Assembly (NCBI RefSeq): GCF_030209445.1
Contig: NZ_JARVSD010000003.1
Span: 1-64,000, forward strand
Origin: Promicromonospora sp. MEB111
GTDB lineage: Bacteria > Actinomycetota > Actinomycetes > Actinomycetales > Cellulomonadaceae
Length of the DNA: 64,000 nucleotides
Direction of reading: 5' to 3'
The position numbers and the translations under genes were made by a program. Within the stretch, counting starts at the first letter, position 1; every line of letters begins with the position of its first letter. The notes under the pieces are model-generated. The model saw only the letters and a list, made by a program, of their open reading frames with translations. It was not told the origin of the DNA and did no database searches. Positions 26,658-35,792 of the stretch are shown piece after piece.

Positions 26658-27389
26658 GACGGCGACCGCCGCGGCGAGCAGGCCGCCGAGCGCGCCGCCG
26701 ACCAGCGGGCCGAGCACCGGCACCCACGAGTAGGCCCAGTCGCTCGAGCCCTTGCCCGGGATGGGCAGGACCAGGTGGGCGATGCGAGGTCCGAAGTCAC
26801 GGGCCGGGTTGATGGCGTACCCCGTGGGGCCACCGAGGCTGGCGCCGATACCGAGCACCAGGAGCGCTGCGGCCAGCGGCCCCATGTCCCCGGGCCAGTT
26901 CCCGAACGACAGGATGACGAAGACCAGCATGAACGTGCCGACGACCTCGGTGACGAAGTTCCACGCGTACGAGCGGATCGCCGGGCCGGTGGAGAAGACC
27001 GCGAGCTTGGTCGCCGGGTCGGCGTCCTGGTCGAAGTGCTGCTTGTACGTCAGGTACGCGACGACGGCGCCCACGAAGGCGCCGACGAGCTGCGCGACCC
27101 AGTAGATGAGCATGTTGCCGAAGGTGGCGGGGATGCCCGGACCGAACTCTTCGGCCCCGCTGGCCAGGATGCCGAGGGTGACGGCGGGGTTGATGTGCGC
27201 GCCGGACCTCAGCGACACGAAGACACCCGCGAAGACCGCGAGACCCCACCCGAAGTTGATCATCAGCCAGCCGCCGTTGAACCCCTTGTTCTTGGGGAGG
27301 ATGGCGTTGGCCACCACGCCGGCACCGCCGAGGAGCAGGATCATCGTGCCCAGGAACTCCGGCACGATGATGTCCGAGAATGCGTTCAT
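26655..27389 (-). CDS. glpF: Glycerol uptake facilitator (aquaglyceroporin)
   Basis: 244 residues, six membrane segments. Both NPA boxes are present: GAHINPAVT (first half) and YAINPARDFGPR (second half). The Asp after the second NPAR and the Gly-rich second half mark the glycerol-conducting branch. AAAGCGAG lies about seven bases before the ATG. Middle gene of the glp operon. Confidence 0.95.
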   Translation of the reverse strand: MNAFSDIIVPEFLGTMILLLGGAGVVANAILPKNKGFNGGWLMINFGWGLAVFAGVFVSLRSGAHINPAVTLGILASGAEEFGPGIPATFGNMLIYWVAQLVGAFVGAVVAYLTYKQHFDQDADPATKLAVFSTGPAIRSYAWNFVTEVVGTFMLVFVILSFGNWPGDMGPLAAALLVLGIGASLGGPTGYAINPARDFGPRIAHLVLPIPGKGSSDWAYSWVPVLGPLVGGALGGLLAAAVAV

Positions 27390-27405
27390 CGCTGACTCGC
27401 TTTCT

Positions 27406-27423
27406 GCCGACAGCTCTGTCGGC
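27406..27423 (-). other. Small hairpin in the glpD-glpF spacer
   Basis: GCCGACA and TGTCGGC form a seven-base stem with a four-base loop, about 17 bases before the glpF start. Possible mRNA processing or stability element that sets the ratio of GlpD to GlpFK. Confidence 0.45.
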
Positions 27424-27496
27424 GTACGGAGGTAGTCCCGGCGGTCCCTCTGGGGCGACCCGTCGGCTGTGAGTAGAAGTGGTTCCCTCGGTTTCC

Positions 27497-29242
27497 TTAG
27501 CCTCGGAGCGGCTGCATGGCCGCTACGTCCGGTGTGGTCAGGCGCGCCCGCTCTGCGCCCTCGTCGTCAGGCGCCTGCTCGGCCTGGCGTTCCGCGTCGA
27601 TCCGCGCCTGCCAGGAGCGGACCTCACGTTCGGCGTCCGACGCGTCCCAGCCGAGCAGCGGGGCGACGACGGCGGCGATCTCCTCGGCGGCCGCCGTGCC
27701 GCGGTCCGCCACCTCGTAGACCAGGCGCGTGCGGTGCGAGAGCACGTCCTCCAGGTGGAGGGCGCCCTCGTGGCTCACCGCGTAGTGCACCTCGGCGCGC
27801 AGGTAGGCGGAGGCGTGCTCGAGCGGCTTGGCGAGCGACGGGTCGGCGTCGCACAGCTCCACGATCTCGGCGAGGTTGGCGCCGTAGCGGTGCAGCAGGT
27901 GGTCCAGCATCGGGGGCGACCAGCCGAACCGCTTGCCCCACGTGCGCGCCTGGCGCTGCACCGCCCGCAGCCCGACGGCGCCCGTGAGCGGGATCTGGTG
28001 CGTGATCGACGGGAGCGCGGCGGCGCGCTGCCCGATCGCGAAGTCCACGGCGTCCTTGGCCATGATCCGGTACGTCGTGAGCTTGCCGCCGGCGACGACG
28101 GTGAGGCCCGGTGTCGGCGACGCGACGGTGTGCTCGCGGCTGACCTTGGCGCTGCTCGTGCCCGCCTTGGTGCCCGGCTGCAGCAGCGGCCGCAGGCCCG
28201 CGTACGTGCCGATGACGTCTTCCCTGGTCAGGGGGTGCGCGAGCACGGCGTTCGCGTGGTCCAGCACGTAGTCGATGTCGGTGCTCGTGGCCACGGGGTG
28301 CGTCGGGTCCAGGCTCCAGTGGGTGTCCGTGGTGCCGATGATCCAGTACCGGCTCCACGGGATGACGAACAGCACGGACTTCTCCGTCTGCAGGATCAGT
28401 CCCGCGTGACCCCGGATGCGCTCGCGCGGGACGATCAGGTGCACGCCCTTGCTGGCGAGCACGCGCAGCCCGCCCTCCGAGCCCGCCAGGGCCTCGGTGT
28501 CCTCGGTCCACACGCCGGTCGCGTTGATCACGGACCGCGCCCGGACGGTGATCTCCTTGCCCGTCTCCAGGTCCACGACCACCGCGCCGTTCACGGCGCC
28601 GGTCGCGCCCTGCGTCAGGCTGACCACCTGGGTGCGGCTGGCGGCGTGCGCGCCGTAGCTGGCGGCCGTGCGGATCAGGGTCGCGACGAGGCGGGCGTCG
28701 TCGACCGAGGCGTCCCAGTACTGGACGGCCCCGACGGCGGCGTCGTGCGCCAGGTCCGGGAACTTGGCCTCCATCTGGTGGCGGCTGAGGTGCCGGTGGA
28801 ACGGCATCGGCCGGCGGCCCGGGGTGAGCGTCGCGAGCACGTCGTACATCGCGATGCCGGCGCCCACGTAGGCGCGCTCCCAGACCCGGTGCTCCAGGGG
28901 ATACAGGAACGGGACCGGCCGCACGAGGTGCGGTGCCAGGTCCCGTAGCAGGAGGTCACGCTCCGTGAGCGCCTCGTGCACCAGCTCGAAGTCGAGCATC
29001 TGGAGATAGCGGAGGCCGCCGTGCACCAGCTTGCTGCTGCGGCTGGACGTCCCCTGCGCCCAGTCCTGTGCCTCGACGACGGCGGTCGACAACCCCCGGG
29101 TGACCGCGTCGAGCGCGATGCCGGCGCCGGTGACGCCGCCCCCGATCACCAGCACGTCGAGCTCTGCGGCGGGGCTGACACTGGCTTCGAGCGCAGCCAG
29201 CGCCTGGGTCCTCGCTTCTGCGGTCAGGCGTGTAGAGGCCAT
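27497..29242 (-). CDS. glpD: Aerobic glycerol-3-phosphate dehydrogenase
   Basis: 581 residues. FAD-binding VLVIGGGVTGAGIALDAVTRG, SSRSSKLVHGGLRYL, and the later VINATGVWTEDTEAL, WIIGTTDTHW and GGKLTTYRIMAKDAVD segments identify GlpD. A helical C-terminal domain follows. Oxidises glycerol 3-phosphate to dihydroxyacetone phosphate at the membrane, feeding electrons to quinone. First gene of the operon; no glpR/gylR-like regulator is adjacent in the window. Confidence 0.96.
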   Translation of the reverse strand: MASTRLTAEARTQALAALEASVSPAAELDVLVIGGGVTGAGIALDAVTRGLSTAVVEAQDWAQGTSSRSSKLVHGGLRYLQMLDFELVHEALTERDLLLRDLAPHLVRPVPFLYPLEHRVWERAYVGAGIAMYDVLATLTPGRRPMPFHRHLSRHQMEAKFPDLAHDAAVGAVQYWDASVDDARLVATLIRTAASYGAHAASRTQVVSLTQGATGAVNGAVVVDLETGKEITVRARSVINATGVWTEDTEALAGSEGGLRVLASKGVHLIVPRERIRGHAGLILQTEKSVLFVIPWSRYWIIGTTDTHWSLDPTHPVATSTDIDYVLDHANAVLAHPLTREDVIGTYAGLRPLLQPGTKAGTSSAKVSREHTVASPTPGLTVVAGGKLTTYRIMAKDAVDFAIGQRAAALPSITHQIPLTGAVGLRAVQRQARTWGKRFGWSPPMLDHLLHRYGANLAEIVELCDADPSLAKPLEHASAYLRAEVHYAVSHEGALHLEDVLSHRTRLVYEVADRGTAAAEEIAAVVAPLLGWDASDAEREVRSWQARIDAERQAEQAPDDEGAERARLTTPDVAAMQPLRG

Positions 29243-29426
29243 GCGCCAAACTCACCACGCATTCCGTGACTTGGCAAGACCTTTGCCCTTGTGGCGAGGG
29301 TGTGTTGGGATGTTCTCTCGCTCACTTTCCGGTTTGCCATTCGTTTCACCAGGTACGGGGCTTGTGGGGCCGTCCGGATGTCACCCGCACGTCACCCGTT
29401 GCGCCCGCCCGCCGTAGTGTGTCGCC

Positions 29427-29954
29427 GTGACGACACCCGAGGCGCCGGCAGTGCCCGTGATCCGACCCGCCCTTCCCGCCGACGTGCGCACCATCCGCGA
29501 CCTCGTCCAGCCGCTCAGCCAGGAGCGCATCCTCCGGCCGTACGAGATGGTCGGGTACTACGAGGCCGTCCAGGAGTTCCTCGTGGCGGCCGACCCCGCC
29601 GCGCCGGACGCCGCGGTCGGTTGCGGCGCGCTGCACGTGATGTGGGACGACCTCGCCGAGGTGCGCACGCTGGCCGTGCACCGCGACTGGCGCGGTCGCA
29701 AGGTGGGCCACGCGCTGCTGGAGGCGCTCGTCGAGCGCGCCCGCGCGCTCGGGCTGAGCCGGGTCTTCTGCCTCACGTTCGAGGTCGAGTTCTTCGCCGC
29801 GCACGGGTTCCGGGAGATCGACGGCACGCCCGTGACGCCCGAGGTGTACACCGAGCTGTTGCGCTCGTACGACGAGGGCGTGGCCGAGTTCCTCGACCTG
29901 GCGCGCGTGAAGCCCAACACCCTGGGCAACTCGCGGATGCTGCTGGAGCTCTGA
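29427..29954 (+). CDS. argA: Amino-acid N-acetyltransferase (N-acetylglutamate synthase), GNAT type
   Basis: 175 residues from GTG 29427; TAGTGT (29415-29420) is six bases upstream, suggesting a leaderless mRNA. Clear likeness to the mycobacterial ArgA (Rv2747 type): YYEAVQEFLVAADP, VGCGALHVMWDDLAEVRTLAVH, CLTFEVEFFAAHGFREIDGTPV, and the C-terminal VKPNTLGNSRMLLEL. Acetylates glutamate, step one of arginine synthesis; unlinked to other arg genes, as in mycobacteria. Converges with mutY only seven bases away. Confidence 0.93.
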   Translation: MTTPEAPAVPVIRPALPADVRTIRDLVQPLSQERILRPYEMVGYYEAVQEFLVAADPAAPDAAVGCGALHVMWDDLAEVRTLAVHRDWRGRKVGHALLEALVERARALGLSRVFCLTFEVEFFAAHGFREIDGTPVTPEVYTELLRSYDEGVAEFLDLARVKPNTLGNSRMLLEL

Positions 29955-29961
29955 CCCCGCG

Positions 29962-30858
29962 CTACCGGGGCAGGTGGAGGCGGCCCGCGTCGTCCTGCTC
30001 GGCCAGGCCGTCCTCGACAAGGCCGGCGATCGCGCGGTCGAGCTGGGCCGGGTCCTGCCAGAGGCTCGCGAGCAGGGCCCGGTCCACGGGCTCGGACGCG
30101 TGCCGCAGCTCCGCCATGACGCGCCCGCGCGCCTGCCGGTCGGTGCCCGCCCAGGCCTGGGTGCGGCGCTTGTCGGCGTGCGCGTCCGGCGGCGAGCCGG
30201 CCCGGCGCCACGCGCACAGCCCGGCGACGGGGCAGACGCCGCACTTCGGCGCCTTCGCGGTGCAGACCAGCGCGCCCAGCTCCATCGAGGCGGCGGCCCA
30301 CCGCGCGGCGTCGGCGTCGCCCTCGGGGGCGAGCGACGTCGCCAGCGCCCGTTCGGCGGCCGTGTACGACGGCGCGGGCAGCGCCGACCCACCGACCGCC
30401 CGGGCCAGCACCCGGCGCACGTTCGTGTCGACCACCACGGACCGCTTCCCGTAGGCGAACGCCAGGACCGCGGCGGCCGTGTACTCGCCGACGCCGGGCA
30501 GGGCGAGCAGCTCGGGCTCGGTGCGGGGCACCGCGCCGTCGTGCCGCTCGACGATCACGCGGGCGCACTCCTGCAGGCGCAGCGCGCGGCGGGGGTAGCC
30601 GAGGCGGCCCCAGGCGCGCAGCACGTCGGCGGTCGGCGCCCGCGCGAGGTCGGCGGGCGTGGGCCACTCCTCCAGCCACGCGCGCCAGGCGGGCTCGACG
30701 CGCACCACGGGCGTCTGCTGCAGCATGACCTCGCTCACCAGCACGCCCCACGCGGTGCGGTCCGGCGCGCGCCAGGGCAGGTCGCGCGCGGCGCCGTCGA
30801 ACCACTGCACGACGCCGGAGCGCACCTCGGCACGTCGCGTCACCTCCACTGCTGTCAC
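29962..30858 (-). CDS. mutY: A/G-specific adenine glycosylase
   Basis: 298 residues from GTG. HhH-GPD superfamily: catalytic E43 in SEVMLQQT, hairpin LPGVGEYTAAA (about 120-130), catalytic D144 in VVVDTNVRR, and a [4Fe-4S] loop C199-x6-C206-x2-C209-x5-C215. The C-terminal domain is short compared with E. coli MutY but like other actinobacterial forms. Removes A mispaired with 8-oxoG. Confidence 0.95.
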   Translation of the reverse strand: MTAVEVTRRAEVRSGVVQWFDGAARDLPWRAPDRTAWGVLVSEVMLQQTPVVRVEPAWRAWLEEWPTPADLARAPTADVLRAWGRLGYPRRALRLQECARVIVERHDGAVPRTEPELLALPGVGEYTAAAVLAFAYGKRSVVVDTNVRRVLARAVGGSALPAPSYTAAERALATSLAPEGDADAARWAAASMELGALVCTAKAPKCGVCPVAGLCAWRRAGSPPDAHADKRRTQAWAGTDRQARGRVMAELRHASEPVDRALLASLWQDPAQLDRAIAGLVEDGLAEQDDAGRLHLPR

Positions 30859-30965
30859 GGGGACTCATCCTGCCGCACGGGTCGTGGTCCGGCGGACCCG
30901 GTGGTGGTGTCGCGTCGGGCCGCCGCGGTCGGGTGGGGTCCGGCGGGGTTCTGTGTGCCCGGGGT

Positions 30966-31002
30966 GGCCGGCCGGATCGTGAGGCGGCCGGCCGGATCGT
31001 GA
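30966..31002. repeat. Two tandem 20-base units in the mutY upstream gap
   Basis: GGCCGGCCGGATCGTGA occurs at 30966-30982 and 30986-31002. The surrounding 30859-31130 stretch is GC-rich, low in complexity, and holds no convincing gene. Confidence 0.75.
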
Positions 31003-31130
31003 AGTAGGACATGTGACCGACTCGGCGGCGCGGCTGCCGCCCCGGCCGCGCGCGGGGTCGTACTTTGGTGCCGCGGCCGTCCGAGCATGTCAGGCCGTAG
31101 GTGTCGCAACAGCTTCAGGGGGTCGAGCAG

Positions 31131-31967
31131 GTGGTCAGTGCGCCGGAACGGGCCGAGTGGTCCCTGGGTCGGGTCGCGGTGGAGCAGCGCCCGTCCGGCA
31201 GACGGCCGCGCCGGCCCGGGCGGCTGATCGCGGTGCTGGTCATGCTGGGGCTGGCCGGGATCGGGGTCGCGGTGACGTGGCCGCAGCCGGACCCCCCGAT
31301 CGCGGCCGACAAGCTGAGCCCGCCGGAGCCCGTGGACCCGAACGCCGCGGCCGCGCCGTGCACGCCCGAGGACCTCGACGTGGGGCTCGCGGCCGACCGC
31401 ACGGCGGTCACGCCCGGGGTGCCGGTCAGGTTCACCGTTTCGGTGCGGAACACCGGCCAGGTGCAGTGCCTGGTCGACGCTCCCCGGCACGGCCTCGCCG
31501 TGACCGTGTACCAGGGCGAGCTTGGCGAGCAGACGGCGGAGCGGGCCTGGTCGTCGGCGGACTGCGCCGACCAGGACGAGGAGCGGCTGCTGCTCCTGGG
31601 GTCGGGCGACGTCGACGTCACGAACGTGAGCTGGTCCGACGCGCGCTCGGCGCCGGGCTGCGCGGCGGACCAGCCCAAGCCGACGGCCGGCGAGTACACG
31701 GCGCAGGTCACGCTCGCCGGTGTCGAGGGGGCGGCCAGCGACGTCGTGCGGCTGACGTACACGGTGCCGCAGCCGTCCGGGTCGCCGTCGCCGTCCGGGT
31801 CGTCGTCGGGCGAACCGTCCGGGAAGCCGTCCGGGGGCGCGTCCGACGACCCGAGCGCGGACCCGAGCGCGTCGTCGGACGCGGACGCGTCGTCGGACGC
31901 GGACGCGTCGTCGGACGCGGACGCTTCATCGGACGCGTCGTCGGACACCGCGAGCAAGCAGCCCTGA
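31131..31967 (+). CDS. Membrane-anchored extracytoplasmic protein with Ser/Asp-rich tail
   Basis: 278 residues from GTG 31131, which has AGGGGG eight bases upstream; GTG 31101 in the same frame is an alternative. A basic N-terminus is followed by one membrane segment (about 32-52), then an external beta-sandwich-like domain with four Cys (PCTPEDLDVGLAADRTAVTPGVPVRFTVSVRNTGQVQCLVD resembles an Ig-like/CARDB-type fold) and a tail of Ser/Pro/Gly then Ser-Asp-Ala repeats. Unknown role, possibly wall-associated. Converges with disA. Confidence 0.72.
   Translation: MVSAPERAEWSLGRVAVEQRPSGRRPRRPGRLIAVLVMLGLAGIGVAVTWPQPDPPIAADKLSPPEPVDPNAAAAPCTPEDLDVGLAADRTAVTPGVPVRFTVSVRNTGQVQCLVDAPRHGLAVTVYQGELGEQTAERAWSSADCADQDEERLLLLGSGDVDVTNVSWSDARSAPGCAADQPKPTAGEYTAQVTLAGVEGAASDVVRLTYTVPQPSGSPSPSGSSSGEPSGKPSGGASDDPSADPSASSDADASSDADASSDADASSDASSDTASKQP
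31869..31940 (+). repeat. 18-bp tandem repeat coding for ASSDAD units
   Basis: GCGTCGTCGGACGCGGAC is repeated exactly three times (31869-31922), then a diverged fourth copy. Encodes ASSDAD repeats at the protein C-terminus; a likely length-variable tract. Confidence 0.9.
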
Positions 31968-31981
31968 GCCCGGGCCTCAGG
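31963..31981. terminator. Small dyad between the tail-repeat gene and disA
   Basis: CCTGAG (31963-31968) pairs with CTCAGG (31976-31981) around CCCGGGC. It overlaps the stop codon of the upstream gene and lies six bases from the disA stop. A weak shared terminator at best. Confidence 0.4.
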
Positions 31982-31986
31982 ACCTG

Positions 31987-33069
31987 TCAGACGTAGCGTT
32001 CGAGGATGCTCGACTCGGCGAGCCGGGACAGCCCCTCGCGGATCGTCCGGGCGCGCTGCTCGCCCACGCCGTCGACCGACATGAGGTCGTCCACGCTCGC
32101 GGCGAGGAGCTTCTGGAGGCTGCTGAAGTGGCCCACGAGCTGCTCGATGGTGACGCTGGGCAGGCGCGGCACCTTGGACAGGAGCCGGTAGCCGTGCGGC
32201 GCGACGGCGGCGTCGAGCGCGTCCCCACCGCCGGGCAGGTCCAGGATCCGGCCGATCTGGCTCATGTCGAGCAGCTCCTGCGACGTGAGCGCGGAGAGCT
32301 CGGCCTGCACGTCGGCGAGCGTGCGGTCCTTGCGGCTCAGCACATAGTCGCGGATCACGAACTCGCGGTCCGAGCCGACGTCGCCGATCAGCTCGTCGAG
32401 CTGCAGCGCGAGCAGGCGGCCGTCCACGCCGAGCTCGATCACGTAGCCCGCGATCTCGTCGGAGATGCGCCCCACCATCTCCAGGCGCTGCACCACGGAG
32501 CACACGTCGCGCACCGTGACCAGGTCCTCGATCTCCAGCGCTGACAGCGTGCCGGACACCTCGTCGAGGCGGGCGCGGTAGCGCTCGAGCGTCGCGAGCG
32601 CCTGGTTGGCCCGGCCGAGGATCGTGTCCGAGTCCTCCAGCACGTGCCGCTGGCCGCCCACGTAGAGGGCGACGATCCGCATGGACTGGCTCACCGAGAT
32701 GACCGGGAACCCGGTCTGCTTGGCCACGCGCTCGGCCGTGCGGTGGCGGGTACCCGACTCGGTGGTCTCTATGGTCGGGTCGGGCAGCAGCTGGACGGCG
32801 GCCTTGCGGATGCGCGTGGCGTGCCGGTCGAGCACCACGGCGCCGTCCATCTTGGACAGCTCGCGCAGGCGGGTGGCCGAGAAGTCGACGTCGAGCGAGA
32901 AACCACCGGAGCAGATCTGCTCGACGACCGGGTCGAGACCGAGCACGATGAGCGCGCCGGTGCGGCCGCGCAGGATGCGTTCGAGTCCGTCGCGAAGTTC
33001 GGTCCCGGGCGCGACCGCGGCCAGGGTCTCACGGAGCAGCTCGTCAGTGTGCGAGGAGGTCGTGGCCAC
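31987..33069 (-). CDS. disA: DNA-integrity scanning diadenylate cyclase DisA
   Basis: 360 residues from GTG. The N-terminal DAC domain has the catalytic DGA (75-77) and the RHR motif (GTRHR, 106-110). A linker domain and a C-terminal HhH DNA-binding region ([23 protein letters not shown]) follow. Makes c-di-AMP from two ATP and pauses at branched DNA. TAGGAT lies seven bases upstream, which could be a -10 box (leaderless) or hold an AGGA ribosome site. Sits 53 bases after radA, the usual actinobacterial pairing. Confidence 0.96.
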   Translation of the reverse strand: MATTSSHTDELLRETLAAVAPGTELRDGLERILRGRTGALIVLGLDPVVEQICSGGFSLDVDFSATRLRELSKMDGAVVLDRHATRIRKAAVQLLPDPTIETTESGTRHRTAERVAKQTGFPVISVSQSMRIVALYVGGQRHVLEDSDTILGRANQALATLERYRARLDEVSGTLSALEIEDLVTVRDVCSVVQRLEMVGRISDEIAGYVIELGVDGRLLALQLDELIGDVGSDREFVIRDYVLSRKDRTLADVQAELSALTSQELLDMSQIGRILDLPGGGDALDAAVAPHGYRLLSKVPRLPSVTIEQLVGHFSSLQKLLAASVDDLMSVDGVGEQRARTIREGLSRLAESSILERYV

Positions 33070-33122
33070 GAAGAAATCCTACGCTGTGCCCTTGGGGGCA
33101 AGCAGTTGGTTTCATGAACCGG

Positions 33123-34556
33123 TCATCTGTCGTCCACCTTGTTGTCGCCTCGACGCCCTAGGCCCTGCGCCCACTCCACCGCGTCGCGGATGTGGGTCGC
33201 CTCGACGAGCTGGAGCCCCTCGGGTGCCTTGACCCCGGTCCCGTGCGGTACGACGGCGTGCGCGAACCCCAGGCGGGCGGCCTCGCCCAGGCGGCGGTCC
33301 AGCCCGGCGACGGGGCGCAGGTCCCCGGCCAGGCCCACCTCCCCGACGGCCACGGTGGCGCCGGGCAGCGGCTTTCCGGTCCGTGCGGACACCAGCGCGA
33401 GGGCGGCCGCGAGGTCGGACGCCGGCTCGGTGATCCGGACGCCGCCGACCGTCGAGGCGTAGACGTCCTGGTCGGCGAGCCGCAGCCCGCCGTGCCGCTG
33501 GAGCACGGCGAGGATCATCGCCAGCCGGCTGGAGTCCACACCGCTGGTCGCTCGGCGCGGGTTGTTCAGGGGGCTCGGCGCGACGAGCCCCTGCACCTCG
33601 ACGGCGAGCGGGCGCCGTCCCTCCAGCGTGACCGTGATGCACGACCCGGCCACCCCCGTGCCGGCGTGCGACAGGAACAGCCCGGACGGGTCGGGCAGCC
33701 CCACGATCCCGTCCTCGGACAGGTCGAAGCAGCCCACCTCGTCCGTGGGGCCGTACCGGTTCTTCACCGCGCGGATCATGCGCAGGCGCGAGTGCCGGTC
33801 GCCCTCGAACTGGCAGACCACGTCCACCAGGTGCTCCAGCGTGCGCGGGCCGGCCACCGAGCCGTCCTTGGTCACGTGCCCCACGAGGATCGTCGGGATC
33901 TGCCGCTCCTTGGCCACGGCGATCAGCGCCGCGGCGACCTCCCGGACCTGCGAGACGCCTCCTGGAGCCCCGTCCACCTGCGCGGACGCGATGGTCTGCA
34001 CCGAGTCGACGATCAGCATGTCCGGCTGGTTCGCCTCCAGGTGGCCCAGCACGGTGCCCAGGTCCGTCTCGGCGGCCAGCAGCAGGGTGCGCGAGAGCGC
34101 TCCGATCCGCTCGGCCCGCAGCCGCACCTGCCCGGCCGACTCCTCGCCGGTCACGTACAGCACCGTGCGGGGCGACTCGAACCCGTCGGGGCCCAGCGCG
34201 CCGTCGGCCACGTTGCTCGCGACCGCGAGCAGCAGCGTCGACTTGCCCACGCCCGGCTCGCCCGCGAGCAGGATCACGGCCCCGGGCACGAGGCCGCCGC
34301 CGAGGACCCGGTCGAACTCGCCGACGCCGGTCGGGTTGGCGCGCGCCGACTCCACGTCGATGTCGGCGATGGGCCGGGCGGGTGCGCGGGCGGGGGAGAC
34401 GGCGGCGGTGCGCGGTCCGGCCGCCGCCGGCCCGTCCTCGGTCACGGTGCCCCACGCCTGGCACTCCCCGCAGCGGCCGACCCACTTGACGGTGGTCCAG
34501 CCGCACTCGGTGCACCGGTAGGCGGGGCGAGCCTTCTTGGAGGTCGATGAGGTCAC
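33123..34556 (-). CDS. radA: DNA repair protein RadA
   Basis: 477 residues from GTG 34556; TACGGT seven bases upstream suggests a leaderless start, while a longer frame begins at 34586. N-terminal zinc finger C-T-E-C and C-G-E-C, Walker A LLAGEPGVGKST, Walker B-like MLIVDSVQT, and a Lon-protease-like C-terminal domain. The RadA signature KNRFG reads KNRYG here, a conservative change. Promotes branch migration and processes recombination intermediates; interacts functionally with DisA. Confidence 0.95.
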   Translation of the reverse strand: MTSSTSKKARPAYRCTECGWTTVKWVGRCGECQAWGTVTEDGPAAAGPRTAAVSPARAPARPIADIDVESARANPTGVGEFDRVLGGGLVPGAVILLAGEPGVGKSTLLLAVASNVADGALGPDGFESPRTVLYVTGEESAGQVRLRAERIGALSRTLLLAAETDLGTVLGHLEANQPDMLIVDSVQTIASAQVDGAPGGVSQVREVAAALIAVAKERQIPTILVGHVTKDGSVAGPRTLEHLVDVVCQFEGDRHSRLRMIRAVKNRYGPTDEVGCFDLSEDGIVGLPDPSGLFLSHAGTGVAGSCITVTLEGRRPLAVEVQGLVAPSPLNNPRRATSGVDSSRLAMILAVLQRHGGLRLADQDVYASTVGGVRITEPASDLAAALALVSARTGKPLPGATVAVGEVGLAGDLRPVAGLDRRLGEAARLGFAHAVVPHGTGVKAPEGLQLVEATHIRDAVEWAQGLGRRGDNKVDDR

Positions 34557-34657
34557 GAGGGGAACCGTACGTGCCACCACTGACACCGGCCGAAGATCAC
34601 CCGGGCCACGGCCCCCGGGCGGCCGCGGCGCGCGCCCCGGCCAGGTAGTTTGCGACC

Positions 34658-35602
34658 ATGCCGGCCACCGACGGGCGCATGGTGCGCCCCGACCGGTCGC
34701 GCACCGGCCCGGACCTCCCCGCCCCCACGCGCGACGCGCACCGTTCGGCGACCCGCCTGGCCGGGATCACGGTCGCGTCCGCCGCGGCGCTCGGCACCCT
34801 GCTGGTCTGGTGGGCGATGGTCACCACATGGCCCGGGCAGCGGGTCGAGGAGCTGGTCTTCGTCACGGCCGACCTCTTCCAGGACGTGGTCAACCGGCCC
34901 GCGGAGCCCGTGCTGCTGCTCGGCTCGCCGCCGTGGCTCGTGACCGGCTTCCTCGCGGTGTGCGGCATCGGGCTGGTCCGGCGCAGGTGGGGCGCCACCG
35001 CTCTCGCTGCCGCCGTGATCCTCGGCTCGAACCTGACCACGCAGGTGATCAAGGACGGCCTGTTCTACCGCACGGGGCTCGTCGGGGAGTGGAACCGCGA
35101 CATCAACACCCTGCCCAGCGGCCACGTCACCGTGGTCGCGGCGGCCTGGGCGTCGCTCCTGCTCGTCGTGCCCCGCCGCCTGCGACCCGCGACGGCGCTC
35201 GCGGGCGCGGCCGCGACCTGCGCCATGGGCCTCGCGACGATCGCGGACCGGTGGCACCGCCCGTCGGACGTCGTCGCCGCGGTCCTGGTCGTGGTGCTGT
35301 GGACGGCGCTCGCGGGCGCCGCGCCGCCCGCGGGGTGGGCGGACCGGCCCGAGGACGACCCGCTCGGGCGCGCCGTCCGGCCGACCCGGCTGGTCGCGGT
35401 CGCGCTCGGCGTCGCCGCGGTCCCGGCGGCCGTGCTGTCGGTCCTGGCCGCCGCCGCGGCGGAGGGGCGCCTGGGATCAGGCCTGCCCTGGGACACCGGT
35501 CTCGTCGCGTACGTGGGCGGGCACCTCGCGGCGTGCGCCGTCGCGGCGGCCGCGTTCGCGGTGCTGCTCCCGCTGTGCCAGGCGGCGGCGCGGCCCCGCT
35601 GA
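34658..35602 (+). CDS. PAP2-superfamily membrane phosphatase
   Basis: 314 residues, six or seven membrane segments. Phosphatase motifs: KDGLFYRTG (motif 1 region), LPSGHVTVVAA (motif 2) and ADRWHRPSDVVAA (motif 3). Acts on lipid phosphates such as undecaprenyl-PP or phosphatidic acid at the membrane. TAGTTT at 34647-34652 sits five bases before the ATG, so leaderless. Divergent from radA. Confidence 0.85.
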   Translation: MPATDGRMVRPDRSRTGPDLPAPTRDAHRSATRLAGITVASAAALGTLLVWWAMVTTWPGQRVEELVFVTADLFQDVVNRPAEPVLLLGSPPWLVTGFLAVCGIGLVRRRWGATALAAAVILGSNLTTQVIKDGLFYRTGLVGEWNRDINTLPSGHVTVVAAAWASLLLVVPRRLRPATALAGAAATCAMGLATIADRWHRPSDVVAAVLVVVLWTALAGAAPPAGWADRPEDDPLGRAVRPTRLVAVALGVAAVPAAVLSVLAAAAAEGRLGSGLPWDTGLVAYVGGHLAACAVAAAAFAVLLPLCQAAARPR

Positions 35603-35639
35603 CCGTGCGACCGCACTGACCCTGCGACCGCACTGACCG
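35599..35639 (+). repeat. 17-bp tandem repeat at the PAP2 gene stop
   Basis: CTGACC-G/C-TGCGACCGCA units at 35599-35615 and 35616-35632 with a partial third. The PAP2 stop codon is within the first unit. The rest of the 190-base gap to 35792 shows nothing else clear. Confidence 0.75.
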
Positions 35640-35792
35640 AGCCGGCCCGCTGAGCGTCGGGCTCCGCCGAAGCCACCCACCCCTCACCCGGTTCCGCCGG
35701 GCGTGCCTCCCTGCCGATGTCAGTGGCGCGACATAAGGTCTCGGATGAGCCATCGTGAGGTATCCGATGGACCTAGCACGGGGGAGCCAGAC

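Noticed and set aside
31013-31996. Plus-strand frame overlapping the Ser/Asp-tail gene in another frame
   Set aside because: Although TAGGAC lies just before its GTG, the translation is Arg/Gly/Ala-rich with simple repeats, while the other frame has a membrane segment and structured domain.
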